A DNA stretch of 64,000 nt from Limosilactobacillus reuteri (GCF_003072625.1 NZ_CP027805.1:1821501-1885500), one strand, 5' to 3'. Positions 19,056 to 27,451 are shown, counted from the stretch's first letter. The notes: generated from the letters alone by a model not told the origin. Program-made: numbers and translations.

Positions 19056-20234
19056 TTAAAGCTTATGTGGTCCATCAACAACTTCAGCATCATAGAAACT
19101 GGCATCGTAACCAATCTTGTTCCGGTAGATCTTTCCAACATTCTTTTTGAAGTTTTCTGCTTCTGACTTCTTAACAATGGCAATCGCACTGCCGGCAAAT
19201 CCACCGCCGACCATTCGAGCACCAAGGCAGCCTGGTTGATCCCATGCGTTTTCTGCTAAGGTGTCAAGCTCTTTACCAGTCACTTCATAATCATATTTAA
19301 GTGATACATGAGAAGCATTGATCAGACGGCCTAATTCTTCAAGATCGCCCTTTTCCATTGCATCAATGGCTTTCTTTGTCCGTTCATTTTCACTAACTGC
19401 ATGACGGGCACGACGAATCAGTGTGTCATCATCAATTAAGTAAGTGTATTGATCAAATGTATCGGAGTCTAATTCACCAAGTTTGTTAATATCAAGCTTC
19501 TTGTTAAGACGTTTAACTGCTTCTTCACATTCTTGGACCCGTTCGTTGTATTCGGAACCAGCTAAGGAGTGGTTCTTATTAGTACTCATGATAATGATTT
19601 CATAATCACCAAGTTCAAGTGGCAGATACTTATATTCAAGCGTGTTGCAGTCAAGATAAATTGCATTATTTTCTTTACCCATTCCGACAGCAAATTGGTC
19701 CATGATTCCGGAATTAAGACCAACGAAATCATTTTCAGTCTTTTGGCCAAGTTTAACTAATTCAATTTCATCAATATCAAGATTAAATTCATCCTTCAAG
19801 ATATTTCCCATCAACATTTCAATTGATGCTGATGACGATAAGCCTGAACCATAAGGAAGAAAACCGTGGATGTATAAGTTAAATCCGTGATCAATCTTGA
19901 AGCCCCGTTGCTTTAGATAAACCAGCATCCCCTTAAAGTAGTTAACCCACTTTTCATCTTTAGCATTTTGCGGTTCTGTATCATTAATGTCAAAAGTAAT
20001 AATCTTACTATCTTCTTCTTTTGCCGAATTAGCTGAGTAAATGGCTACTGTTGTATCTTCACGCGGACCATATACCCCATAGGTTCCAATACTGATCGCA
20101 CACGGAAAAACATGGCCGCCATTATAATCAGTATGTTCCCCGATTACATTAATCCGGCCTGGTGAAAAGAATACATCCTTACCCGGTTCTTTAAACACGT
20201 CTTGGTATTCAGCTAAAAATTGTTGCTTATCCAT
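19056..20234 (-). CDS. galK: Galactokinase
   Basis: The 392-residue GHMP kinase phosphorylates galactose at C1. The galactokinase signature GRINVIGEHTDYNGG is near residue 25, the ATP loop PYGSGLSSSASIEM near residue 120, and the C-terminal GHMP motif LGARMVGGGFAGSAI near residue 340. ATG 20234, eight bases after GGAGG, is chosen; the in-frame ATG 20243 lies too close to the site, and ATG 20249 overlaps it. It is the first gene of the galKTR operon, with its own promoter, palindromic operator and cre-like site upstream. Confidence 0.95.
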   Translation of the reverse strand: MDKQQFLAEYQDVFKEPGKDVFFSPGRINVIGEHTDYNGGHVFPCAISIGTYGVYGPREDTTVAIYSANSAKEEDSKIITFDINDTEPQNAKDEKWVNYFKGMLVYLKQRGFKIDHGFNLYIHGFLPYGSGLSSSASIEMLMGNILKDEFNLDIDEIELVKLGQKTENDFVGLNSGIMDQFAVGMGKENNAIYLDCNTLEYKYLPLELGDYEIIIMSTNKNHSLAGSEYNERVQECEEAVKRLNKKLDINKLGELDSDTFDQYTYLIDDDTLIRRARHAVSENERTKKAIDAMEKGDLEELGRLINASHVSLKYDYEVTGKELDTLAENAWDQPGCLGARMVGGGFAGSAIAIVKKSEAENFKKNVGKIYRNKIGYDASFYDAEVVDGPHKL

Positions 20235-20263
20235 CAGCATAACCTCCATACATCAAACAAACA

Positions 20264-20281
20264 TTAGTAAACTTTTACTAA
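20264..20281. promoter_or_regulatory. Perfect palindrome at galK start, probable GalR operator
   Basis: TTAGTAAACTTTTACTAA is a perfect 18-bp palindrome just downstream of the galK -10 box, near the expected transcription start, where a LacI-family repressor would block initiation. Assignment to GalR is inference from position. Confidence 0.6.
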
Positions 20282-20285
20282 ATAC

Positions 20286-20326
20286 AATTTACTACTTTTT
20301 AACCACCTCGTCAATAAGCGCTTACA
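20286..20326 (-). promoter_or_regulatory. galKTR promoter with upstream cre-like site
   Basis: On the reverse strand TTGACG (20309-20314) and TAAATT (20286-20291) are 17 bp apart. TGTAAGCGCTTATT (20313-20326, reverse strand) has the cre centre with two mismatched outer bases and overlaps the -35 box, consistent with CcpA repression. Confidence 0.6.
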
Positions 20327-20428
20327 AATAATTCAGTGCAGCAAAGAAAAAGATTACACGGAGCTGGAGTTGATATACACGATCCATCTTTTAATGCTAC
20401 ACTAGTTATAAATAATTGGAGGATTCAA

Positions 20429-21397
20429 ATGAAGAAATATCAACCAACCGATCTAATTAAATTTGCTTCACGTACTGGACGCTGGATCGTTAAAAAGATT
20501 AATAATATGCCCAACTTATACACCACTAACCTTGGCAGCTACCTTCGTTTTAAGGTTTCAAATGCTAAAAAATGTCAAATTTCTGTTTTGCCAAATCAAA
20601 ATTCCCTATCTCCTAGCCAAGTGTTTGCTTTTCGAATTGATAGCGGAAAGTGGCAACGGGCACAAGCTAGCTTAGAAAAAATTGATATTCCACTTGATTC
20701 GACATTACATACCATAGAAATAATGGCAGCCGGTAATACCGATATTGACGAAGTGTGGCAAGGTAATGAAGGCTTTGCAATTAAAAATATTTATCTCGAT
20801 AACGGCAAAATTATGGCAGCCCCGCAGCGTCCTGTGGTCAACTTTATCGGTGATTCAATCACAGCCGGTTGTTGGGTAGTTGGCAATCACCCTGCCGCTG
20901 ACTACCGACCAGAAACTAACTATGCGGGAATCTGTGCAGACCTGCTTAACGTCGATAGTGTTCGAATAGCCTACTCTGCTGGAGGAGTGCTAAGACCTGC
21001 TACTGGCGGGGTACCAACTGCCGATGTCTTTTTAGGAAAAATTGATGATCAAACATTATGGACGCCTAATCATCCTGATCTCAACGTGATTAATTTAGGC
21101 GTTAATGACCGTCGTTTTCCCTTAGCCCAGTTTATTGCCGCTTTCGACCTTTTTATCCAACAAGTTAAGCTAACCTTTCCCCATTCTCCTTTAGCTATCA
21201 TGATTCCTTTTAGTCAGACTTTTGCTTCTGAGATTCGAAAAATCGCCATTAAACATGAATGTTCGATAATTGAAACCAAAACTTGGCACCATAGTTTCAC
21301 TGATGGACTCCATCCTGATCAAGCTGGCGCTATCGCGGAAGGAAAAATGCTTGCGCAAGCTTTACAACCTCTTTCACCTCAATTCAGTGTACAATAG
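20429..21397 (+). CDS. SGNH/GDSL-family esterase
   Basis: The protein (322 residues from ATG 20429, behind GGAGG) has an N-terminal beta-rich region of about 130 residues and a C-terminal SGNH hydrolase domain. The catalytic blocks are FIGDSITAG (nucleophile Ser), NLGVNDRR (Asn of block III) and DGLHPDQAGA (Asp and His of block V). The layout is like carbohydrate-ester deacetylases with a binding domain in front. No signal peptide is seen, so it is probably cytoplasmic. It starts a four-gene operon with a tyrosine phosphatase, a PEBP protein and a small protein. Confidence 0.82.
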   Translation: MKKYQPTDLIKFASRTGRWIVKKINNMPNLYTTNLGSYLRFKVSNAKKCQISVLPNQNSLSPSQVFAFRIDSGKWQRAQASLEKIDIPLDSTLHTIEIMAAGNTDIDEVWQGNEGFAIKNIYLDNGKIMAAPQRPVVNFIGDSITAGCWVVGNHPAADYRPETNYAGICADLLNVDSVRIAYSAGGVLRPATGGVPTADVFLGKIDDQTLWTPNHPDLNVINLGVNDRRFPLAQFIAAFDLFIQQVKLTFPHSPLAIMIPFSQTFASEIRKIAIKHECSIIETKTWHHSFTDGLHPDQAGAIAEGKMLAQALQPLSPQFSVQ

Positions 21398-21426
21398 TAG
21401 TAAGAGTTAATACGAGGAGGATTCTC

Positions 21427-22209
21427 ATGGCTAACCAACGCTTACTTCCAATAAAGAATGGCTATAATTTTCGTGATCTTGGAGGTTATCCAACAGCAGA
21501 CGGGCATCAAATCAAATGGCATCGGCTTATTCGTACAGGCTCACTTGCTCGTTTAGATCAAACTGATCTCACTGTTTTAGATAATATTCCTATTTCTCTA
21601 GATATCGACCTCCGCGCTCCCGATGAAATAAAGAAAGACCCCGATCGAGTGCCTTCCCAAGCAAAGTATTATCATTTGCCTGTTTTCGAAGCCGACGAAA
21701 CAGACGCCTCGCATAGTGATGAAGAAATCGCCGCGCAGATGCAACAGCCAGGAAACGGTTATCACCATATGATTGATGTTTATCACCGAATGACCACGGC
21801 TGCTTCAGCCAAGCAAGCTTACCAGAAATTATTTAATCTCTTATTGAATAATGAACATGGTGCCTTGTTATTTCACTGTACTGCTGGCAAAGATCGGACA
21901 GGGATGGCTGCTTATCTTATCCTCAGTGCCCTCGGGGTTGAGCAAAAGATTATTATGGAAGATTACCTGCTAACGAATACTGTTACTCAGGATTTTCGTA
22001 ATCACTGGCTGCAAGACATGCGTAATCACGGCGCTAGCGAGGAATTAGTGATAAACCGGGCAGCCCTTGCCTCAGTAGCTCCCGATTACCTAAATACAGC
22101 AATCAAAAGCATTACCCAAAATTACGGAAACGTTAATCAATATCTTAATAATTACCTTGATATTACGCCTACCGAAATAAAAGATTTACGAAAATTGTAT
22201 TTAGATTAG
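21427..22209 (+). CDS. Protein tyrosine phosphatase, Tyr_phosphatase3 family
   Basis: The 260-residue protein carries the NFRDLGGYPT opening typical of this bacterial phosphatase family and the P-loop HCTAGKDRTG near residue 150, with catalytic Cys and Arg intact. Relatives dephosphorylate tyrosine or phosphoinositides, and in lactobacilli are often general stress or polysaccharide-related enzymes. ATG 21427 follows GAGGAGG. It lies 29 bp after the esterase gene in the same operon. Confidence 0.9.
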   Translation: MANQRLLPIKNGYNFRDLGGYPTADGHQIKWHRLIRTGSLARLDQTDLTVLDNIPISLDIDLRAPDEIKKDPDRVPSQAKYYHLPVFEADETDASHSDEEIAAQMQQPGNGYHHMIDVYHRMTTAASAKQAYQKLFNLLLNNEHGALLFHCTAGKDRTGMAAYLILSALGVEQKIIMEDYLLTNTVTQDFRNHWLQDMRNHGASEELVINRAALASVAPDYLNTAIKSITQNYGNVNQYLNNYLDITPTEIKDLRKLYLD

Positions 22210-22244
22210 GGTCGATTATAATCGTCTTATAAGGAGGAATTTTT

Positions 22245-22751
22245 ATGCAAATCTCAGTACCATTAATTAATGGGATGTTAGCAGATGAATATGGTAAATA
22301 TGCGCCAGCAGCTGATATGCTAGCTGACCATCCAATCAAGTCATTTCCAATTAAAATTACCGACGCACCAGCAGATACAAAGACATTTGCACTCGTCTTT
22401 ATTGATTATGACTCAACCCCTGTCTGTGGCTTCACTTGGATCCACTGGTTAGCCGCCAACATTCCAGCAACGTTAACAGATATCCCTGCAAATGCTAGTC
22501 GAGAATTAGCAGACAAATTTGTTCAGGGAAATAATAGCAATGCCGGCTCGTTGGTTAATGGAAACCCATTGATTACTAGTGGTTATGTGGGTCCACAACC
22601 TCCAGACAAAACTCATGATTATACTTTAATGGTGTTTGCGTTAGATGATACTTTACCCTTAGAAAATAAATACTGGCTTAATGACTTCATCCACGCAGCC
22701 AAGGGTCATATTCTAGCAAAAGCACAAATTGATTTGCCAAGTCGTGCATGA
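22245..22751 (+). CDS. PEBP-family protein (YbhB/YbcL, Raf-kinase-inhibitor-like)
   Basis: The 168-residue protein has the phosphatidylethanolamine-binding fold signatures. FALVFIDYDSTPVCGFTWIHW corresponds to the DPDAP...HW block and SGYVGPQPPDKTHDY to the GPxPP...HRY block. Function in bacteria is unclear; ligand binding in the anion pocket is expected. ATG 22245 follows AAGGAGG. It is the third gene of the operon. Confidence 0.88.
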   Translation: MQISVPLINGMLADEYGKYAPAADMLADHPIKSFPIKITDAPADTKTFALVFIDYDSTPVCGFTWIHWLAANIPATLTDIPANASRELADKFVQGNNSNAGSLVNGNPLITSGYVGPQPPDKTHDYTLMVFALDDTLPLENKYWLNDFIHAAKGHILAKAQIDLPSRA

Positions 22752-22764
22752 GGAGGAACTTATA

Positions 22765-22989
22765 ATGGAAACAAGAATTTTCTTTAATCCAGGCGATTCA
22801 GTTGCTAATATTCATGACTATAATGAAGCTGTTCGGAAGGGACAAATTTTTAAACAAGCACGTCACAATGATGAACTTGTCATCGCTAAAGATCCTAACG
22901 ATAAAGAATACGCAATTTTTTACGCTAAGGATGCCTTACCAGCTGAACACGAAAAATCAAAGCCCTACGAAATTAAAAATCGTCTTTAA
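22765..22989 (+). CDS. Hypothetical 74-residue protein
   Basis: A small charged soluble protein starting at ATG 22765 behind GAGGAGG, 13 bp after the PEBP gene and ending at the operon terminator. It opens METRIFFNPGDSV and contains KDPNDKEYAIFYAKDA. I do not recognise the family. The strong ribosome-binding site and position support it being a real gene of the esterase-phosphatase operon. Confidence 0.7.
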   Translation: METRIFFNPGDSVANIHDYNEAVRKGQIFKQARHNDELVIAKDPNDKEYAIFYAKDALPAEHEKSKPYEIKNRL

Positions 22990-23034
22990 AATAGAAAATG
23001 ACTCGCGGAAATTTCCACGGGTCATTTTCTATTT
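22987..23034. terminator. Bidirectional terminator
   Basis: AAATAGAAAATGACTCG and CGGGTCATTTTCTATTT flank a GGAAATTTCC-type centre. It serves the four-gene operon and the converging 108-residue gene. Confidence 0.9.
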
Positions 23035-23045
23035 CGATAAAAATC

Positions 23046-23372
23046 TTAACGACCACCAACAATTTTGGCTGTCGCATTTTCAAGCCGTTCAATTAATGAA
23101 TCAGCATCGTTCTTAAAGTCATCAACAAATGAGCTCGATTGTGGTTGAATGCGTCCTACTTCATCACCCATAATATCTGTAACGACTAGGTCATCCCCAT
23201 CCCACTTCACATCATCATAATGACCTTCAAGAGCTCCATCAAAAAATGCTTGGAGTATATCCCGAACAGCATTTTGAATAACAGTTTTTTCGTCAACTTG
23301 CTCACCACGTACCTGATGTTGAGCCAGCTGCATTGCTACTTCTTCCATATTTTCTGGAATTTCAACGCTCAT
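23046..23372 (-). CDS. Hypothetical acidic 108-residue protein
   Basis: A small, strongly acidic protein from ATG 23372 behind GAGGAGG. It has an N-terminal helical half and a short beta-like centre (VKWDGDDLVVTDIMGDEVG). No motif is recognised. It lies 23 bp after the 373-residue gene on the same strand, so the two are probably co-transcribed, with the bidirectional terminator after it. Confidence 0.7.
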   Translation of the reverse strand: MSVEIPENMEEVAMQLAQHQVRGEQVDEKTVIQNAVRDILQAFFDGALEGHYDDVKWDGDDLVVTDIMGDEVGRIQPQSSSFVDDFKNDADSLIERLENATAKIVGGR

Positions 23373-23395
23373 TGTGGATTCCTCCTCTTAAAAAA

Positions 23396-24517
23396 TTAAT
23401 GGCGACGTAATTTCCGCCGAGCCCTTTTACTAAACTTGATTCCCTGAAGGGACTTCTTTTTCCGCTTTAATTGTGAATCAACTTGGTTATCATTATTCTT
23501 AGCTACTTGTTGCTTTTGTTGCATTTCGCGTTGACGCTTGAGCAGACGCTTACGTTCATATTCGCCCCACGGATTCAATAGGCCACGCATAAAGTCAGCA
23601 ACTTCCTGCTTATGATCATCCATCCACGCTTCTGCTACATCTGCATCATCAGTATCGATACCATTACTATTGATGAATGATAAAACTAATTGGTTTTCAC
23701 GCTCATCACGATTTAATGAGGCAAGCATGTCTTCTGATGGTTGCATATTAGCAATTGCCTTTAAGCCCAACTTGTATTGATCCATGTTGATATAATCATT
23801 TTGCTTCAAGTATTCAAACAAGGCCTGTGCGCTCGGTACGATGTTATGAATTTGCTTAATTGAAATATGTGGATCTAATGGCATCATCATGCCTAATACG
23901 CGTTGCAAGTTGCTGAAAGTCCATTGACCTGGATATTCATTGCATTCTTGAACCATTAGTTCCAAGAACTCTTGCACAACATAGTTCAACTCAACATCAT
24001 CTAATTCAAGATTATTGAATTGGGAAGCTGACTTAATAGCTTGTTGCACGTTCGCTAATAAGTCCTTGAACTTCTCCGGTGTCCATGTAATTTCTTTTTT
24101 AGCAGGACTAGCTTGAACCGGGGTTGCTTCTGTTTCTTCATTCTCCGCATCCCCATGTAATTGTGCCCATGTCTTATGTGCTTTCCGACACTCGTTCATC
24201 TTTGTCCGTTGTTCTTCCATTGCTTTTACAACTTCCGCAAGATTTTCAACTTTCAAAAATTCTTGATAAGCTCGCAAAACTGGAACAACCGCAATTCCAA
24301 ATTGATTAGTTAGTGCTGGATCAGCGATAAATTCCCCGACCATGACCGCTTTTACTGCTTCTGGTGTCCAAGCAGTATCGGTCAAATGCTGATCACTTGC
24401 CATCTGGTTATTAAAACGCGTCAAAATATCCTGTGCATGCTTTTGCTGATTAGCAGATAACTGATGATAGTTGGACGAAGTAAGAAACTGGTCAATATGT
24501 TGTTCTTGTTCGTTCAT
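23396..24517 (-). CDS. Hypothetical protein with internal duplication and basic tail
   Basis: The 373-residue protein is of unknown function. Residues about 50-94 and 198-242 align without gaps over 45 positions, sharing W-T, V, D-P, V-P, A, E and L-K at identical spacing, which points to an internal duplication. A low-complexity linker with T, E, P and A separates the halves. The last 55 residues are extremely basic (KRKKK, KRARRKLRRH), suggesting RNA, DNA or ribosome binding. ATG 24517 follows GGAGG by about 11 bases. It is divergent from the GreA-like gene and co-oriented with the 108-residue gene. Confidence 0.75.
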   Translation of the reverse strand: MNEQEQHIDQFLTSSNYHQLSANQQKHAQDILTRFNNQMASDQHLTDTAWTPEAVKAVMVGEFIADPALTNQFGIAVVPVLRAYQEFLKVENLAEVVKAMEEQRTKMNECRKAHKTWAQLHGDAENEETEATPVQASPAKKEITWTPEKFKDLLANVQQAIKSASQFNNLELDDVELNYVVQEFLELMVQECNEYPGQWTFSNLQRVLGMMMPLDPHISIKQIHNIVPSAQALFEYLKQNDYINMDQYKLGLKAIANMQPSEDMLASLNRDERENQLVLSFINSNGIDTDDADVAEAWMDDHKQEVADFMRGLLNPWGEYERKRLLKRQREMQQKQQVAKNNDNQVDSQLKRKKKSLQGIKFSKRARRKLRRH

Positions 24518-24623
24518 TATCTATATATCCTCCGTCTCCAAATTGAATTTTCATTTCTATCATATCATAATTATATCTAGTAAATATAACAAGATTGCTA
24601 ATGTACAAGGAGAAACTATACCA

Positions 24624-25121
24624 ATGCAACGAAAAAAGATCCAAGAAGCAATGAAAAATGTCTATTTTCAAAAAATGACTGCAACTGGTTATCACGAAAT
24701 TGAAGAACAAATTGCAAAATTACAACAGCAAAGACCCGCAAAAATTGAACAATTAAAAGCAGCCCGTGTGCTTGGTGACTTATCTGAAAATACAGAATAT
24801 AGTACTGCTAAGCGTGAATTACGTCATCTTGAGAGCAGGCTTCGGTACCTCAATAAACAACTTCAGTATGCTGAAATTGTGACCCCCAAGAATGATCACA
24901 CTATTGATTTAGGGACAACCGTGACAATTGAATTTGAGGATGACCATGAACAAGAAACTTATCATATTGCGGGAAAGCAAGAAGCTGATCTTACTAAACA
25001 AAAAGTCTCTTTTGATTCGCCCCTCGGTCAAGCCCTTCTTCACCAAACAGCTGGAACAACCGTGACTGTTGAAGCTCCACAATCTTCATATAAAGTTAAA
25101 ATTGTTAAAGTTGAATTATAG
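24624..25121 (+). CDS. GreA/GreB-family transcription elongation factor
   Basis: The 165-residue protein has the Gre layout. An N-terminal antiparallel coiled coil (residues 15-90) carries the acidic tip GDLSENTEYSTAK, whose Asp and Glu would reach the polymerase active centre, and a C-terminal FKBP-like domain includes SFDSPLGQALL. Gre factors stimulate transcript cleavage by stalled polymerase. ATG 24624 follows AAGGAG; the frame extends upstream to 24471 without a site. A short N-terminal extension precedes the usual start, so it may be a paralogue rather than the main greA. Confidence 0.88.
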   Translation: MQRKKIQEAMKNVYFQKMTATGYHEIEEQIAKLQQQRPAKIEQLKAARVLGDLSENTEYSTAKRELRHLESRLRYLNKQLQYAEIVTPKNDHTIDLGTTVTIEFEDDHEQETYHIAGKQEADLTKQKVSFDSPLGQALLHQTAGTTVTVEAPQSSYKVKIVKVEL

Positions 25122-25248
25122 TTTTGATAAGTCATTCGATGCTCCGTAATCGGCTAAAGGAAATTTTTAAATTTATTATTTTCAACGATAGGGTTAATTT
25201 CTCGGCCTTTAATTAATTTAAGCGACCGATTAAATTAACTTTAGGGTA

Positions 25249-25277
25249 TTGCATCCCTGATTTTGACTCGGTATACT
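25249..25277 (+). promoter_or_regulatory. pnuC promoter
   Basis: TTGCAT (25249-25254) and TATACT (25272-25277) are 17 bp apart, predicting a start near 25284 and an untranslated leader of about 88 nt before pnuC. Confidence 0.7.
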
Positions 25278-25283
25278 ATTAAA

Positions 25284-25371
25284 TGTTGCTTTTTTGCATC
25301 CACAATATCTTGTGTTACTAGCCGGCAGCAACCACAATATCACACAACATATAGTAGAGGGAGTTATATTA
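25284..25371 (+). promoter_or_regulatory. Structured 5' leader of pnuC, riboswitch candidate
   Basis: GUUGCU (25285-25290) can pair with AGCAAC (25327-25332), enclosing a hairpin CACAA-UAUC-UUGUG (25301-25314). The UUGUGU strand can instead pair with ACACAA (25342-25347) just upstream of the ribosome-binding site. CCACAATATC occurs twice, at 25300 and 25332. Mutually exclusive helices before a pnuC gene recall the NAD+-II (pnuC-motif) riboswitch class, but I cannot confirm a match to its consensus. Confidence 0.4.
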
Positions 25372-26124
25372 ATGATTAGCGATTATTTTAAATTTCTTGC
25401 CCACCAATTAAAGGGCTGGCCACAACAAAATTATTACCTATTCTTTTTCAGTCTTGGCTGTCAGGTAATAACTTTAGTTAGTGCTCCAATAACGTGGGTA
25501 ACTGTCATTACATTTATCGGAACCACGCTTGGAGTACTTTGCGTTTTGGCAATTAATGCTGCAAAGTCGGTAAATGGTTTCCTAGGTATTCTATCAGCAT
25601 TATGTTTCATTATCGCTGGTTTTAGCGCTAAAAATTATTTAAGTATTGCCGAACAAATCGCCTATGTTATTACCCTCGATTTACCAGTATTACTTTCTGC
25701 AAACTGGAATGTTAACATGGCATCAAAGATCCGTAAATTCAATGCTCGTTCATGGACGGTTGCTATTGTCGCGACGATTATCGTTTATTTTGTTTCTGGC
25801 TATTTAATCGGGCGCCTTACCGACGATCCTCGGCCATGGATTGATGCAATCAGCTTTTCTATTAGTCTTTCCGCTGGTGTTATTTGCTTCTTGCGTTTTA
25901 ACAATCAATATTTCTGGTGGCTTGCATCTGGTCTTGCGCAACTAGTACTCTGGTTTGTTTCTTACAAGCAAGGATCTGCCACTTTAGCAATGGCCGTTAA
26001 CAGCTCAATTTACCTTATTAATGATGTTCTCGCCTTTACCATTTCACCATGGTACAACGAACGTGAACGTCAACGACTCAGTAAGGAAGAGGCAGCCTAT
26101 GCCAAAGACTTGGGCTTAGAATAA
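25372..26124 (+). CDS. pnuC: PnuC-type nicotinamide riboside transporter
   Basis: The 250-residue membrane protein has about seven hydrophobic segments and resembles PnuC carriers, with NGFLGILSALCFIIAGFSAKN, the WNVNMA segment after the fourth helix, and the late NSSIYLINDVLAF. PnuC brings in nicotinamide riboside by facilitated diffusion for NAD synthesis. ATG 25372 follows AGAGGGAG; the frame extends to 25294 but those codons belong to the leader. It is a single gene with its own promoter and structured leader. Confidence 0.85.
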   Translation: MISDYFKFLAHQLKGWPQQNYYLFFFSLGCQVITLVSAPITWVTVITFIGTTLGVLCVLAINAAKSVNGFLGILSALCFIIAGFSAKNYLSIAEQIAYVITLDLPVLLSANWNVNMASKIRKFNARSWTVAIVATIIVYFVSGYLIGRLTDDPRPWIDAISFSISLSAGVICFLRFNNQYFWWLASGLAQLVLWFVSYKQGSATLAMAVNSSIYLINDVLAFTISPWYNERERQRLSKEEAAYAKDLGLE

Positions 26125-26184
26125 ATCTAAAAACGGGACTGTGACATAAGTTAAGTTACTTTCATAAAAAGCAAATACGCAGTA

Positions 26185-26236
26185 CAACAATGGCCTCTAA
26201 CGTCCGGCAACACCGAACGTTAGAGGCCTATTGTTG
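26185..26236. repeat. Long perfect-arm hairpin, intergenic repeat candidate
   Basis: CAACAATGGCCTCTAACGT and ACGTTAGAGGCCTATTGTTG pair with one bulge around a 13-base loop that itself contains CGG/CCG. A second hairpin (GAAGTCAC-GA-GTGACTTC) lies at 26277-26294. Flanking GC-rich DNA between 26125 and 26400 has no open frame and looks like the non-coding end of a mobile element or a dispersed repeat. Confidence 0.6.
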
Positions 26237-26415
26237 CTTGCGGGGGCTCCCAGAGGCTAGCTTCGCGTCGAAAAACGAAGTCACGAGTGACTTCTGTCTC
26301 GCTCCCTTTTCCTACGATTAGTCAAGAAAAATATTTAGAAAAGAAGAGTATACTAAACCAACCCGGTTCTTCTTCAAAAATCGAGAATTAGTGGTATATT
26401 AAAATTGTGAGGTGA

Positions 26416-26600
26416 TTATGCCTTCACAGGGACCATTGAGTCCGTATACCGATAGTGGTATTTTTCATGGTGCTTAATCATGGATAAGAGACATTTCAGA
26501 GTTTTATTCATACAAGCTACCATGGCGACCTTGTTCAGTTTTGGATGAGGTCGTTTTTCTTTTAAACGATAGTAATAGTCAACAATATGATTAGAATTAG
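26416..26600 (-). pseudogene. C-terminal fragment of an IS110-family transposase
   Basis: On the reverse strand a frame ends with stop at 26416-26418 and reads HIVDYYYRLKEKRP, then NKVAMVACMNKTLKCLLSMI and a short tail. This is the end of an IS110/IS1111 DEDD transposase (the conserved AYYxRxxxxGKPxxxALVAVMRKLL region). The RuvC-like catalytic domain is absent, and the fragment abuts the surface-protein fragment at about 26600. The exact junction is uncertain by about 15 bp. Confidence 0.65.
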
Positions 26601-27415
26601 CGTGTTGTTGGCGATAAAGTTGATGTTAAGATTTCGTTACCGGATGGTTATGAATTAGCTAATAAGGATGAACATATTCCAAGTGTAATTACCGTAACTG
26701 AAAATGGTATTGGTACTATTAATGTTAATGTTAAAAAAATCAATACTACTTTAGCTAACAATGAAGTTCCTTACGATTCAACCACCATATCGAATAATGT
26801 AAATGCTAATTATGGCTACTTAGACAGCTACAAATTGACTGAAAACAACCAAGGACAGGCCCAACTCATTGCCAGTGGTTGGCATGCTACAGGTGCAAGC
26901 AATTCTGATCGTTACCGTTATATGATTGTGTTTGATAATACACTAGGGCACGAGATTGCTCGTCAAAAGCTTGTACCGCAAGTTCGTTCGGACGTTCAAA
27001 GAGCATATTCAAATGTTGATAATAGCCTTTATTCTGGATTTAACGTCACGATCGATATTCCCAATAGTTGTATTAATCACTCGTTAAGATTAGTCTCCCG
27101 TTATAGCAATGATCCAAATAATGGGGAAGGCGACAGAGTTGATTACTGGTTTAACTCACTAGCTCTAAATGAAGATAATCAGGCTTACTTGGATAAGCTA
27201 AGTGCTAATGGCGATACCTTAACTGTAACTGGTTGGCATGCTACCAACCAAGCTGCTGGTCGTCCTTACCATTACATCATTGCTTGGGATCAAAATCTTG
27301 GTCATGAAATTGCACGGCAAAAGGTAACGGCTGTTAGTCGTCCTGATGTTGCTAATGTTTATAATACTGTTGCTAATGCTGTAAACTCTGGATTCAGTGT
27401 TGAATTTAACCTAAC
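26601..27415 (+). pseudogene. Fragment of an RDV-repeat cell-surface protein
   Basis: The plus-strand frame is open from 26601 until the IS3 element at 27416, about 271 codons, with no start codon context or signal peptide. It contains two repeats of the form SGWHAT...R-x-DV-x12-SGF; the first is followed after 19 residues by RYS. This matches the RDV motif described from the N-terminal region of L. reuteri glucansucrases (R-P/N-DV-x12-SGF-x19-22-R-Y/F-S). The parent could be a glucansucrase or another secreted protein. Its 5' part ends at an IS110 remnant and its 3' part at IS3 copy 1, so only an internal piece remains. Confidence 0.75.
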
Positions 27416-27451
27416 TGAAGTGCAAGACAAAAGTTAGACAAAATTAAATTA

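Noticed and set aside
26416-26600. Active bridge-RNA-guided IS110 element
   Set aside because: Only the C-terminal end of the transposase remains and both element ends cannot be defined.
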